The translations under genes and the position numbers were made by a program. The notes beneath the pieces are model-generated. The model made no database searches, was not told the DNA's origin, and saw nothing but the letters and a program-made list of their open reading frames with translations. A stretch of DNA of 64,000 nt from Nemopilema nomurai (Eukaryota; Cnidaria; Scyphozoa; Rhizostomeae; Rhizostomatidae). Position 1 is the stretch's first letter. Each line of letters begins with the position of its first letter. Positions 23,501 through 36,877 of the stretch are shown piece after piece. The stretch is from contig ML133367.1 of the NCBI GenBank assembly GCA_003864495.1, positions 186,001 through 250,000 of the forward strand, given 5' to 3'.

Positions 23501-26500
23501 ACTTCCTTTTAAAGTCTCTTGAGACTTCATCTCGCAAATCACAAAATTAGGACAACGCAAGTCTTTTGCAGACACAAAACACTAAGAAATCAAATCCATC
23601 CATATCCGACTTTGCAACAAAGATTTAAAACATCAGCTTTGAAGCCGAAGACAATATTACTACGTCTGCCAAGATAATTCCATGAATGGAGACATAAGAC
23701 GGTGATAGTATCGTTATAAAAGTTGGCGCCAAATATCTAGGGCCAATAACCGCAAAAGAAAAAATTCTATTCAACTGGATTGCCTTGTAGGTTAGGTCTG
23801 CACAGAATGTGCATTTTAATGATGGAAATTTATCGTTAGAGAGGATAAATTAATAAGCTTATTTGGCAAACTACAGTCACCGTTATCTAATGGATTTTGA
23901 GCATAAGTACTTGACAAATCTCGACGTACTGTCGCGACGAATTTGGATACTGGTGCTCAGAAGGGCTAGACGACAATGTCAGAAAATGTTTTTAAGTGAT
24001 GGGAGAAAGACATAAAAAACGAGCACAAATTTTGTCGGCATAAAAACTAAGGGTGGCAAAGCGTTTTTTCTTTAACAAGTAAAGTTGGAAATATCTCAAT
24101 CATGCAAAGATGCGAGCTGTTCTTTTAGCAACGTCCACTGCACGTTTCAGATTAAACTTGGTGTATTTCCCATCTTATTCAAACTTAACAAAAGAAAGGT
24201 TACAATCCAAATCCACAAGACTTTACAAGACTCAATAGTTTGCATAATTGCACCTCGGTGAGCTACAATGTGAGCTATTGTGGCATACATAGAGCTTCAT
24301 TTGGCACGGGGGTGCGACAAGTGTTCCAAGCCCATTCCTGCATGGCATCGATTTAGGGAACAAGGCCACTATATGCAGCCAGTACTCCCCCCATCCCTAG
24401 AAGTCTAGACACGTGCGTAGGCTGCAAGAGTCCTGACTCACAAAAAAGCTATGCACGAATCATCTCAAGTGCCAGACTCTGCCAAGGCCAGCAACTTTGG
24501 CAGTGATCATTTGTCAACAAAAGCCTTCGACTTTTAGATCGCTTAATCATACTCTAAGATATTTTGAGGTGGAGTGGTACGTAACTTTCGAAGTATCAAA
24601 CCTTAGTTCCGTCAGATACAAACAGCATCCACTAGCAATCTTTTAACCCTACGAATGAGCTACGAACGAACTTCCCACGAATCATTCTTGGTATTGCTAA
24701 AACATTTCGAGTGTTCACGTTCTTCCAAAAAGTGCTTCCTCATGAAATAATTAAAACAATGGTGTCTAGGCCCTACCTTTTGTCATTCCAACGACACCCA
24801 TATTTGAGCCGACCTGCAAATCAAAGCGAAACGGATATAGATTTCATTTACAAAGACAGTTATTACCCATTATTATGGTCAAGTACATAATCTAATATCT
24901 TGCAAATTGGCTCAATTTCACCTATAAATTTAGTCTGGTGTTTCTTTCCATTATGGATCTGCAATCCAGACTCTTTGACGTCATCGTCGGGTAGAATTGC
25001 GTCTCAAAAACTTAAGGGAACAAATACTTAATGGCTTAAACTAATGCCTAACATTTTTGAAAAGCCAAATTCGTGAAACTTTAAACTAGAAGTTCAACAG
25101 GTGAGGACCTTGAGGAACATCGACATTATATTCAAAAAAGCACCAACTCAAACTGATAAGCAGCTGCCTTTTTAACAACTTCTTCCTTCAGGATAACTTC
25201 GAATAGATGCCAGTAAACTTTCATCTATTTCTGTGCCATTCTTAGTATCTCCAAAAAATTGTGGTGCTTGAATTACCTAGTTTTGACTAAAATACAGGGA
25301 AAGATGGTAAACTACAACAAAATGTCATTCTGATCGCACTTCCATAAACCCGATATTTTACGCGGAAAAGATTAAGCGGCCTGCATTGTTCGAGCATTTA
25401 TCGGTAACAAGCCCTTCGGTGAAGATTCGAAAATCTGCCAAACGCATTTCAACTAGTACGTTACGCTAATGTGCTGACAAAACTGTCTCCACGAAGACTG
25501 CATATCAGAAAACATCCAAGTTCATAAACCCGAGTACATACTTGAGTAGTGATGCAATTAAGGCAACTGAACTTGAGTCTGTTAGAAAAATTGTTCTAGT
25601 CCTAACCAATTTAGCGTCACGAAGGAGTATGAAACCAAAGCGAGGAGCAAATGGCACCCAAGGAACAAATACTTTGAAATACCCTGAGCCAGATTTCTCG
25701 ATCGTTAGGTCCTGCAAGTTTGGTCAAGTAGGGACAGGGGCGCAACTAGGATATTTTAAGGGCAGGGGTTTCGTGGTAGAAATGGGACATAAACACATTG
25801 GATTTCCATGGGAATAGGGCATTTCCATGGGAAAATTCACTTCCTTGCCAAAAAGGGCAGGGGCTGAACACCAACAAACCCCCCCCCCCTCCCTTAGATG
25901 CCGGTCGATAAAGACCTCATTCTACTTCAACTGCAGCACCTCGTCCCCCTCTATCGATTAGGGCTGGAATATTGAGCTACCTTTGAGCTATTCTGGATAG
26001 GGGAATACAGGCAATGGCATCAAAAGACCTGTCTCTAGGTCATAGTGGCTATGAAAGCATTCCTTCTGGGTCATATTAGATTAATGCTTGGTTTTATACG
26101 GAACTAAATTTTTGGCGATCAACAATTGACTTCAGTCAGGCTAAAACAAGCAAAGGTGTGCGAACGTACCATCAACATAGCGTAATCAGGCGAATGTCCA
26201 GTCATCCCAAACACAGTTGTTTTGAGGTACCTTTCGTGTCCCGCCAAATCAATGAAAGTTATAACCTACGGGAAGTTAAGGATGATATACTCATGACAGC
26301 CAGAAGGCCTAAACATCAGATGGAACAAATTAATCGTCTGCAGAAATGCAAGAAAAACAAAAGCTGAAAGAGAAGTAAGGGCGAGCAAGTGTCCTCTTCA
26401 ACGATCTCAAATAACGATTAGTGCCCTTTCACAGAATATAAAGCAATTTTGAAATGACAAAATTTTGACCTCCTCAATCTAAATAAAAACGTTTACTTGA

Positions 26501-28987
26501 AAATGGCATTTTTGACATAGGTACCTTTGCCGAATCGCGACATATCCGCTGCCAGTCAAGAGAACCACCTATGGTAAGAGCGTACGCCTTTTATTGACGA
26601 TAAAAATCCAACCACTGTATGTCACGAAATTATCAAATATCACACACGCGTTCATCGGAGAATTCAGTCACAAATGACTGACAAGAAAAATTCATAAAGT
26701 TTCAACATTTTATCTAAATATCTAAATAATCGTCAAAAGGTGTCCCAAACGTGTGACTGTTATGTGTTTACAAGTTCAGTCGAACAACTGACAGCATCAA
26801 CGAAAAAGAAAGGCAATAGTCCATGAAGATTATATGCGGAGCAAAAATCAAAACTGCTTCTTTTAAGCAGTTCTATTGCAAAACGTCCCTTAAATGTCAA
26901 GTTTCTCTTGCAGTTTATACAACGACTAACATACTTGATTAGAAGAGCATAGCATTGAATGTCTGGTCATTTAGCCCTGGACTTACTGTGCGAATCTGGC
27001 TTGTTGACTATATCGCCTTTGCTGTCAAATCCAAGAATATCATTTCCAACGCTGCTGGTTCTCCCAGACTCCACCTCGTGCTTATGCTTGAACAGTTTGA
27101 GTCGCGCGGTGCCTCTTCCGTCGTCGAGTATGCCATGCGTGAGAACGCCTAGCAACGTGCTCTTCCCTGCATCTACATTACCAACAACGGCCACCCTATG
27201 GCGCAAGTAAAACGGTTGGTGCTCATTTTTAGACGCAGTTGTTAAAAGGCAGTTGCCCAGACTACAAACACAAAGGGAAGTAATACAGTTGTGTCTGTTT
27301 TTAAACAAATACCAAACACGAAAATAGTTCATTATAAAGATGCTTCAATCTTGGAAACTTTTTTTCGTATTTGTTCAGTGAAGCTAAATCTATCTTTGTG
27401 ATGAGTCACAATTTCACTCAGGGTCTGTTTAGCATCTTGCCTGATTGACAAATAATAAAATGGCAGGACATGGTGAAAATGAGATACAAAATGCTGTTTA
27501 GGGTTAAACCCAGAGGAAATGATCAGGGGTAGCACTACTAATAGAATAATTACCACACCAAAAGCAGAGATGTATTCGCAACACAAATGATATGCTAATC
27601 ATATTGCACAACAATGAAAAAATGAAATAATAAAAAAGGTTAGAGGAAAACATATAAGTCTTATGACCCTGATCTTCCATATCAAACTTGGGGCTGACAA
27701 AAATTTATAAGTCATCAAGAGAAAGGTAGATTTGGAAATTTGATAGGCTTTACTCCTACCTTACTTCACAAAAATCTTCTTCTGCTATCATTTCTCTAAC
27801 AAGGTACTCAGCTACTTTGCCATCATCAGTTTCCTTCTGTCTAAGCAAAACAAGATCACAGTTTAGGTGCTCTGTCATGCTCTGCAGAGTTGCAACAGAT
27901 GCCACCATATCTTCCTCACTGAGTCCAGAGTCTCCACCCTCTGCAAGGTAACAAGAACTTGTCAGTGTTAATTTTGGAATGATTGGTAAAGAAAGTAACT
28001 TCAAAAGAAAGTAATAACATTTTGCTAACATTGAAATCATCATTTTTTGACAGGCAAGTATGCTGTGTATAAACACACACACACAAACTTGTTTGTTTCT
28101 TGAAACAAGAAAAGCCATACTTTATAAGAAACTGTATACTAAACATCTCACTTGCACAGAAGTAAACCATATCATTCCTCTATAAACAGTTTTTATCAAA
28201 ATTCCTCTTTTTTTTAAGTGTTAAGTTTTGGCAAATGCCAGAAAAAGCAAAGAAAAATTCTGAAATCGTCTTCTGGTTGGTCCTTTTGGTACATTCCAAA
28301 TAATTAAAAAAACAGTTATTTTTTCACTCCAGGGATGATTCTAATTTTGCAACTCCCATGGCAACATGTATCAAAATTGAAGCAAAAGTGATTTTCTAAA
28401 CAAGATGAGATTTTCCTGTTTTCTTATCTGAGATAAAATCATTGCTACTTTAACGGCAAAACTAAAAAGCCAAACCATTCTTCATGTCTAATGGAAACTT
28501 ATGGAATTTGTCATTTTTCAGGTCTAATGGAATTTACCTCCAATTCCAACTTCAAAGATAGTTTCACCCATTCCATCTTTTATTCTGCTTCGGATCCGAG
28601 AAAGCAAGATATCATAATCATCATCAGAAGGGGAAACGAGTGCAATCTAAAAGAAAAAGTACCAAAATATTAAAAGTTTGTAAAATAACCTAAAATTATC
28701 CCCAACATAATTTCTTTCTGAATACAAAAAAGAGAACAGAAAAAACCCACAGCTAAAGACTAGAACTGCATAACAAATAACCAACAAATTTCACAATAAG
28801 GCTCATGAAAGACCGTCTCTCATAGTCATCTTTTAACAGTCATGTTTTTTTTCCAAATAGAACTTACTTTGGCATTCAATTTCCCTGCTTCTATCACAGC
28901 TATTCCATTTTGAAGAGCCTCATCCTCTTCTTGTGGACAAAACAAATCATATTGATAAGCTTCATCAGCTGCAGGATCCTCGTTCAT
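20597..28987 (-). CDS. GTPBP1: GTP-binding protein 1 (GTPBP1, EF-Tu-like translational GTPase)
   Basis: Translation-factor GTPase related to EF1A and Hbs1; the vertebrate protein binds GTP and aminoacyl-tRNA and is linked to mRNA decay and stalled-ribosome handling. Exons (minus): 28987-28868, 28645/6-28538, 27940-27760, 27195-26987, 26568-26525, 26265-26170, 24813-24777, 23369-23168, 22808-22664, 22292-22110, 21882-21747, 21069-20597. Phases agree throughout: 644 aa against about 669 in human. G motifs: P-loop GNVDAGKS (142-149), DLAGHE (227-232), TKID (283-286). After the G domain come the two beta-barrel domains, with [13 protein letters not shown] and the [13 protein letters not shown] block near the end. 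The last 100 or so residues are a low-complexity Gln/Pro/Asn tail, as in other GTPBP1 proteins but of different sequence. An in-frame TGA precedes ATG 28987 once the upstream untranslated exon is joined. GTPBP2 is the alternative; the [10 protein letters not shown] and [16 protein letters not shown] blocks favour GTPBP1. Confidence 0.93.
22390..22460. repeat. Short imperfect A/T-rich repeat in a GTPBP1 intron
   Basis: Several interleaved copies of AAGAAAAAGTAT and ATAATAAGAAAAGGTAT occur in about 70 bases between two GTPBP1 exons. It reads as a degenerate simple repeat with no coding sense. Confidence 0.5.
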
Positions 28988-29420
28988 TTCTTCACTGTAA
29001 AGATAAATTACTTCTCAAGTATATATAACTCGTATAAAGTTAAAATTTTACCATTTTCAGAAAAGCCAAGACGATGTAAATGCGTTTTAGTTCATAGCAC
29101 GGACAGTTTACAAATAAATGAATAACCTACAAGAAAAATGTACAAGCAAATGTAAAATCAACAAATCTTTAGTTTTCACACATTTCTAATTAAGTGATTT
29201 ATACATTTCGCTTGTACAGTAGCTTGTTACGCTAGGATAGAACAATCTCGACTCCAACATTCAGGACCTTTAAAATGAAAAACATTGGGGCAAAGGCTCT
29301 ACTACTTTAGGAAAACATCTCCAAACTGGAAGATTTGTGCAAACAAATTCATCGCAAAACGCTTCCACCGAGCTTCTTTTATTATCTAAAGATATAACAA
29401 GGTAGACAGGAATTTCTTAC

Positions 29421-29470
29421 CGTTGTCAACTCCTGCCAGTTATAGTTCTTCCTTCCCCTCCTGAAATCTT
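29421..29470 (-). other. Probable 5' untranslated exon of GTPBP1 (3' boundary only)
   Basis: A strong minus-strand donor, ACG|GTAAGA, lies at 29420-29419. Its exon cannot continue the GTPBP1 frame because joining it to the exon containing the start codon places TGA CAA CGT GAA GAA before ATG. That makes it a natural 5' untranslated exon. The upstream boundary was not determined; 29470 is nominal. Confidence 0.45.
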
Positions 29471-30779
29471 CAGTGAAGATTTACTTTTATCGCCTCGGCA
29501 GTTTATTTTTCTCTCCAACAATCAACAGTTCATGGAGGCTGTTTCAGCATCTACTAACATTTGGTTCAATGTCTTGGATTTTTAAATGGTTCTGAGGCAA
29601 TCGTGATGCAACATTAGTTGTGTACTTCTGCAGCAATTATTTCACATTAGTTGCATCATCAAACAACCACCATTTTGTTTTCAATTCATGATGCACAGTG
29701 GGCATGAAATCGAGACTAGACAGGTTTGCTTTTGATGTAAAATTACGGACCTTGAATGTCGACAAGAGTGTTCTGTTCACGACTTTCTATGAGTTGATAA
29801 AATGCAGTGGCGAAGCTGTGTTGCAAGGGCGCTACCCGCTAACCAAAAGTTCCCAGCTACTTAAACCAGTGATAAGCCTATGACGGAACGTTCCACCACC
29901 GAAAATTTCCCCATGCCACGCAACTGTTAAAATATACACGTTGATATACACGAGGCTTCATAGAAATAGAATACGACACGTGGCGATGATGTGGATTCGA
30001 GCAAATTTAAGACAACAACCAATAAGTCATTTCTAGTTGATTATCGTAACCCATGACAAGCAATAAATAGGGAGAACTCACTACTAAAAAAATAACAAAA
30101 ATAAAACTTAGCTGATTTTTTACTCCGACTAATCTGAACTACTTGTGCCTTAAAAAACTCAGTAGCATAAAAATGTCACCACACTCACTCTCTGGGGTTC
30201 TTTCAGAGCACTTTCACACTTCTACCTTCATGCCCCGATCGTGATCTCAAGTTTACTCTGTGACGAATTTCGCACCTCTCTTCTACGTTCCCTCTCCTCA
30301 TATCTGTAGCTTTCAAGACTCCCGTGCCATTACCAAGAGGCCTAACACCCCCATACCGTGCATTTCTCTTTACAAAACAGCAAACAATTGTATCAAACAT
30401 TACTGCTCTACAGATAATTAAAACAGTTACTGACCAAAGCATCCCCACAACTACAACATCAAAAAAGCATTATTTTCACAAGTAGGGACTAGGGGTAGTA
30501 TCTATTTAATATTGACTGCATTTATAGGGGTTTTGAGATTTGCAGAATTATTAATATTGCGGTCCTGCGTCCATGGAAAGGCTATTTCCAGACATCTTCA
30601 TCTTAACACCAGCCTCATCCTCAAGATGAGGATGTGTTTATTTGTGTCGTGTTCTGTAAAAGCCTGTGTGACAACTTGCGAAGTGCAACCATTAAGGCAA
30701 TAATCAACTTGGACATACATCTTACTGATAGATTTGCAATCCTTATTATTATTTTCATTTGAGTGGATTCGAAGTGGTG

Positions 30780-30799
30780 CCCCCCCCCCCCCCCCCCCC
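30780..30799. repeat. Homopolymer run of 20 C
   Basis: Longest homopolymer seen in the window. Long C or G runs recur at 193-204, 11342-11351, 25879-25889 and 41425-41436, an unusual number for sequence this A+T-rich. Exact lengths are prone to sequencing error. Confidence 0.8.
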
Positions 30800-32437
30800 G
30801 ACTTTCTCCTGAGAAGAATTGGAAAGTTTGGACTTATCATTTGTACCATTGTTTTGAAGTAAAAACTGCCAGGAATAATTTTCACTTTACATTTCACTTG
30901 CTTAAGGAACGTAGCCCTTCAGCATAGATGATGTTCAAAGGGCCCTCCATTTACAAAACGTACAAATAAATATGATATGTAAATAACTTAGTTAACCTAA
31001 TTACAATACAACTACAAAACTGCGAACAACCCTATTAAAAACCTTATGAAAATGTTAAAAACCCCTTTAAAACACCTATTAGAACCCTACAATAATCTAT
31101 AATACGCATGTACAGTATAAATAACTTCCATGGAAAGGAAATTAACCCTATATCAATCTTTAAATGATCTTAGTAAGGAAGCTTGCTTTGACTCAGGTGA
31201 GAGGCTGCTCCAAAACTTTGCTCCTCTGAAAGAAAAACATCTTGTGAGCGGTACTACCAGCTTTTGGTGGTCAAAGCGTCTCTCTATTAGCTTCAAAATG
31301 GTAATCACACCAACGAGGACCTCAAAACAGCGATAAACATTTCATAGTTGTAGCCGGTGTGATGCACGCTTGCACTACGGAACCGTCTACACCGGCCCCA
31401 GTCGACAATGGCAAGGCCATAATAGATCTTGATTCACGCCATTTGTGATAAACTCCTATGACTCATGCGCGCTACCACAGAATTCTGTGACGCTACTTCC
31501 TTTGATAAAATTCGAAAAGCCAATTTGCTTCACCGTGAAATTCGACGTAGATCGCCAGTGACCTGCAGGGTGCTTGACTAAAGATTGTCTAAATCCCATG
31601 ATTTACACATTAATATTTTAAGAACAAACTAAGAACAACTCAGTCTGACTTTTCTTGAAAAAAACAGTTCCAAAACTTTTGGTTCGAGCTATAATTAGAA
31701 TTTGACTCTTTCGAGGACCATCTTTGCAATGGCAAGGCTAATTCAGTGTACATGCTTATTTGCTATGCATGTGCCCTTGACCTAACACAGTGTTTGCTTG
31801 GTGCTAATGGAACTGTATGAAGCATTATTCTTTCAAAGTCTAGAGTACTTTCTTATGAAAACTCTTTGATTTTTAGCGAATGTACCTACGTGCAATAATA
31901 ATCTTCTCTCGAAACAAAACAGTTTAATATTGTATGAAGTAACACCAAAGACCTAAAAGAGATTTCAATCTAGACCTTCCGGCTATACAAAAAAGTTTGA
32001 CCACGAATGTAAGTCACTAATTGCACACTATATGCGCTAATCTCTCGGAAAATAGGGCAAAACCTATGGCCCTGGGAAACAGAGAATACACTTTTTTACA
32101 GTCCCCCTTCGACGCTTAGTGCGGTTTCAGATGTTATTTCTTCAGATGTTTTATAAGCGTTATGCTAAAGATCAATCTATGTCTTCTAGTTTCTTGCGAA
32201 TTATCAACCTTGCGCCAGCCCTTTTCAGAATTGCATCCAACGACCCAGTAGTCCGCATTTTAGCGTTAAGTTTCATGTCCGACTGCCGAAATGAAATCGA
32301 GGTTGTTTATGAGGGGAGAATTGTTATCGCTCGATCAGCTATGAAAGAAATGGTTTTAATCTTTGAAGAGTGATGGCAAATCTAAATCGTTTAATTGATT
32401 ATTAGAAACGCAAACAAGATAGTCTCTATGCATAAGG

Positions 32438-34029
32438 ATGGCAGAGGCGGACAGTGAGAATGATCGCTCCATTTACCACGAAAAACAACGTCTGCAAATG
32501 TGTGCAGTTCATGCTATCAACAATCTTTTCCAAGGGAGCAATATCTTGAAGAGGGGAGACATGAACAACATTTGCAAAGAGCTTTCTCCAAGCACCCTAG
32601 TTAACCCACACATGAGTGTATTTGGCGTCGGGAACTACGATGTAAATGCAATAATGGCCGTCATGTCAAAGCGAGGGTATGAAATTGTTTGGTTCGACAA
32701 GCGAAAGTGAGTCTTTAGAAACACCTTCAAATTCAAGCGTCGGTGAAGATGTTGTTTTTTAAACAGAAGTTAATGACATGCGTTTTCATAATCGGCTTAT
32801 TATTCTTCAATTTGTTTTAGATGTATTTTGAACAGTTTTCCTAGTAGTTCTTTGGTTGTCGATGAATTTGGCCATACAAATCCAACGTTCAGAAGGTAAC
32901 ACAGGCATGCCTCAGCATGTTGCATGCCATAATTTGCTAGTTCAGACTTGCCTCTGAGCAACGATCATTTCAACCGTTTTAATTATGTGGAAGCAAAATC
33001 CATTTGAGAAAACCCACAAACTTCGTTCGTATGGTTAAACAAGTTATTAAATTTTTGAAAATTGTTCGGGTCGCTTGGCCAGATTGAAAGTAATTGGCGT
33101 TTAGATAATACTAAAGCTAAGACAGAAAACTATCATAAATTTCTTCATGGCAAAATGTTGCCTTCCCTTGGTTGAATATTTTTAACCAGAATTCTTAACA
33201 TAAGGCATGGTTTATTGCTTGCCAACCTTTTGGAGCCAATTTAGGAGTAATTTATTAAAATCAAATTGATTTTAAGATGCCACATTCATTAGGTAATTAA
33301 TTTATTTTGACAACCCACATTTATCCATTCACTTGCTGATTCATCAATTCATTAATTTACTTCATTAGACTGCTGTGAATTGTCAATATGGAATAAGTTT
33401 AAATTTTCTCTGTATGCCTATATTCATTTCTAGGACTTACCTAAACATGGGTACATTTTCAAATAGTGTCCATATAAAATGGAAATAACTATCCATAATG
33501 ATAGAATGCAGTATTAAGTAAAATAAGTACCAAACAGTTTTGCTCCAAGGTATTCATCCATTTCATGACAGACAACTTTAGAATCCAGTTTGATATAAAA
33601 TTGCTTCTCCTGCTTCATTTCAATAAATGTAATTATATCTAAGCTGTAGGCATGTTGGTATCCACATTGAAATTACATTTTCAGGTCATGTTCTGGTAGT
33701 TTTAAAACTCTCTTGTTTTTCATAGGTCACTAGATCACATCAATTTTGGAAGTATCTATGGAATGTTCATCAATACTGTTGCAAAATGGGACAAGTTTAA
33801 CATCCCACTCAAACTGTTTAGACATTGGTTTGCAATTAGGGAAATAAATGACTCATATTACAACCTTGATTCAAAACTGAAGCACCCGGAGAGAATTGGC
33901 AGTGAACTTGATTTGAAGTTGTTTCTACAAACCAAACTTTCAGAGGAAAAGACTGAGCTGCTACTTGTTGTTGAAATGTCAGTTGCTGAAAATAGAGGTT
34001 GGGAAACTCCTAAAATCTCTCCAACATAA
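32438..34029 (+). CDS. JOSD1/JOSD2: Josephin-domain deubiquitinase (JOSD1/JOSD2-like)
   Basis: Cysteine protease that removes ubiquitin, of the small single-domain Josephin group related to ataxin-3. Two exons, 32438-32706 and 33726-34029, join in phase at ...DKRK|SLDHINFGS and give 190 aa, matching JOSD2 (188) and JOSD1 (202). The nucleophile is C22 in QMCAVHAINN, followed by NPH and the GVGNYDVNAIMA block. The catalytic His is H123 in RHWFAI and the acidic partner D138 in YYNLDSKL. There is no ubiquitin-interacting motif tail, so it is not ataxin-3. An in-frame TAG lies six codons before the ATG (TAG TCT CTA TGC ATA AGG), which fixes the start. AATAAA at 34402-34407 suits its 3' end. The sequence does not separate JOSD1 from JOSD2, and the animal may have a single ancestral copy. 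Confidence 0.93.
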
Positions 34030-34401
34030 AGGAGTAAAAAATTAGTTCTTGCATAAAGATTTTTAAAAATTTTAATCACTTTAGTACCAATATCATCTCA
34101 ATGACGCAAACAAGCATTGATCAAGCTAAAAATTTGATCATCTAAGGTGACATGAAAATGAAATTTCTGAGCATGGGTCCAAACTATGTAAGGAAGCTTA
34201 ATCCAAAGGTTATTTATATAGCTCCAGGCAAAGTATATGACAACAGGATAGCTCAATTCACATTAACTAGCAACTGTCTCTTGTGTTTAGACTTTTTTGC
34301 TTTTTAATCTGACAAGTAATCTTTGGGAATCTGTCTGAATTAGCCCTAAAATGTGTACTTTTGTTTAGCTTTATCTTTAAAGTGGTTGAGTGTAAAACTG
34401 A

Positions 34402-34407
34402 AATAAA
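34402..34407 (+). terminator. Candidate polyadenylation signal for the JOSD gene
   Basis: AATAAA about 370 bases past the stop codon on the coding strand, in A+T-rich sequence without ORFs. Confidence 0.4.
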
Positions 34408-36665
34408 CTGAAGCGAAAAGGGAAAATTGAAGAGTTGATCATACCAAGAAAGTGCTTAGAGAACAAGAAATAATGATGCAGTTGACACAAAGATAAATTT
34501 TGAAGTGAAATTTAAATACTAATTAACAAGCTCAATTTAATGCTTGAAAAGGGGATCAGGGACAATTCCCAGAAATCTTCATTCCCTTTAGCAAAGTCTG
34601 CTCAAGAAAAAGTTTATTCATTGTTTACTGAAAGATGGTTATTTTATGACCTTTCTATTCACAAATTCATTTTTGATAACAAATTATTGTCATCTTATAT
34701 CAACTGGTAGAACAGTAAAACAATCAAACTGCTCCCAAAAAGAAATTATTTGTTTAAGAATTAAAAGAGCATCATAATTGATCTTTTGCTTAAAGTTAGT
34801 AATAACCTCAAACATCTAATATTAAACTAAATACACAGCCTATTCAATTTTGTAGTATTTTTACCTTTATTGGCATTTTGGACCTGCCTTTCCTTTTTAT
34901 TTCCATTTGCCTTTAAGTCTTCAAATTAAAAATTTTCTACCATTTGGGTAAACAGGCCTTACCTTTTTGTGTGTTTTTTTCTTACTTAATGTCACACAAG
35001 TACCACTTACAAAGTGGCTAAATGTTACTTGATTTATTTTATTGTGTCTTAGCATGGATTTAATGTAGTTTTTTATTTTTGAATGGTTATTTTTTTTTAA
35101 CACAAGTAGTGATCATGAAAACCCACATAAAAACAAAATGTGTTTTTTTAAATGTGTACAACACATATATAAGTTTGTTTTAAGATTCTTTTACATCTCC
35201 TTCAAAAATCAGTTTCACATTTTAGGAATTTAAAACTGTGCTGATCCCAACACCAAAATTTTGGAGATTATTAGATTTGTGTAAAATTGAGAGTTGATCT
35301 ATAGAAAATCAATCCTTACTGATTGATTACCACAACTGTCCGAAAACCCTCCAAAATATCTGGTACTTAATTGGCTTGAAATCAGACTGATAGCCTTACC
35401 AGCATTTTATTTGGATTTTCCAGATTTTGTAAGGCCAAACTAAAGATAGTTTTTTGCATGCAGTTGCTTGTATGCAAAATCTTGAGAAGGACTGGGTTTT
35501 CATATGCTCATGTGTTCTTACTTATTCATGTATCATCTCAAAGAGATTATTTACCTCGATTGGTATCAATATTAATTTAACGGTATTGGTGGTGTTTTAG
35601 TTTTGTGTTACTTTTCCTACTATTTAAATTATTGCATCATTGATAAAGCAATTCTATTAAATTATCAATACCGGCCTTTCAGTTGTTTTCAATTATTCTT
35701 AAGACTTCTAAGAACTTGAAATGTAGTCAATTAATGAATTTCAGTCTGTATTTTCACTTTTCTATCTATCTTGGGTCTACCTGACTATGTATTTTTGGCA
35801 TTCATCGAGCCCGTTCCATGCAAGATAAAAGACTGGCAAATAGTTTGGCTGTAGTGGGAAACTAAAGATAGTTATGAATCTGTTAGTGTTGCAGGCGAGA
35901 TGTATCATTGCCAAAGGGATGCACCTTTGAAGAAGATGCAACACGCATAATGTTTACAACGTCTTGAAGGGTTATTCAAATAAGAGACACTAAACAAGAA
36001 ACGAGTTTAATACAGGAAAGAGTAATAGCTTAAAATGTCTCCGAAAATTGTGTGGTCAAGCCAATCCAATTAGCAATGGCTTTGAATGTATCATTCGAAA
36101 CAGTTGTGTTCCCGTTTGTACGATACAACTAGACACATGCTTTTAAAGGATTCTAGTTGCGCGGTCATTTATCTGGGAATTGGTCTCCTGGCTTATTTTT
36201 GTCAGCAAGGGATGTATGAGGGTGTTTCAGCAGCTGATTCTGTTTCCATTTGTCTTCGACTCTGAGTCATTTTTCTTAATGGGTTCGTATAACATTTATA
36301 TAAGGTAAATGGTGAACATTTTGGTAGTTTGATGAACGCTAAGCTGTACTTGCACGTATTAATCTTCGAAAGCATCGACCAAAGCAACTTTTTAATGGTC
36401 CATGGAAACCCGAATACAAGAACTAAGTGTTAACCTCTTTAGTGACATTTTTCTCGTTGCTATCTGAGGCAAACATCAAAACCAAACCATTATTGGCCCA
36501 GATCTTTTTGAAGCAACTTGCAAAGCCTAAATTGGGTCTGAATCGGACAGTTCTAGCACGTACGAAGCTATGTCGGCACGACTTTCAATGCCGGTCCGAT
36601 TTTAAGCCTGTTTCCATGTGGTTGCAACAGATGAGAAATAGCCGTTTCAATTAGCACGCAAGAAT

Positions 36666-36877
36666 CGTAGCTCACAAATTTGGGCGATCCTTGCTTTATT
36701 TACGAGGTTGCGATCATATCAAAACCAGGCTTTGGAAAATTCTCTATCTCGGTCGCAAGAATCGCAAAAGACACAACGGTCGCAACTGATTTAAAACAGC
36801 AGTTTTCATTCATACGCACGGCTCGTAACTCACAAATTTGAGCGATCTTTGCGTTATTTACGATTTTTGCGATCGCT
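36666..36877. repeat. Diverged direct duplication, about 50 bp at 158-bp spacing
   Basis: Two copies of a block starting CGTAnCTCACAAATTTGnGCG, continuing through GATC(C/T)TTGC(T/G)TTATTTACGA and a GCGATC, begin 158 bases apart at 36666 and 36824. Weaker similarity extends about 25 bases upstream of each copy, so this may be an old tandem duplication of about 158 bp. No coding content. Confidence 0.6.

Larger units (their letters stand above)
28988..32437. other. Intergenic region between divergent GTPBP1 and JOSD genes
   Basis: Holds the GTPBP1 5' untranslated exon and the promoters of both genes. A run of 20 C lies at 30780-30799. Short ORFs such as 30203-30448 (minus) and 32119-32373 (plus, no ATG at its start) resemble nothing recognisable. 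CA-rich microsatellite sequence occurs nearby inside GTPBP1 (28074-28086). No other gene is supported. Confidence 0.5.

Noticed and set aside
32119..32373. Open frame just before JOSD
   Set aside because: It has no ATG at its start and ends before the JOSD start, which is preceded by an in-frame stop.
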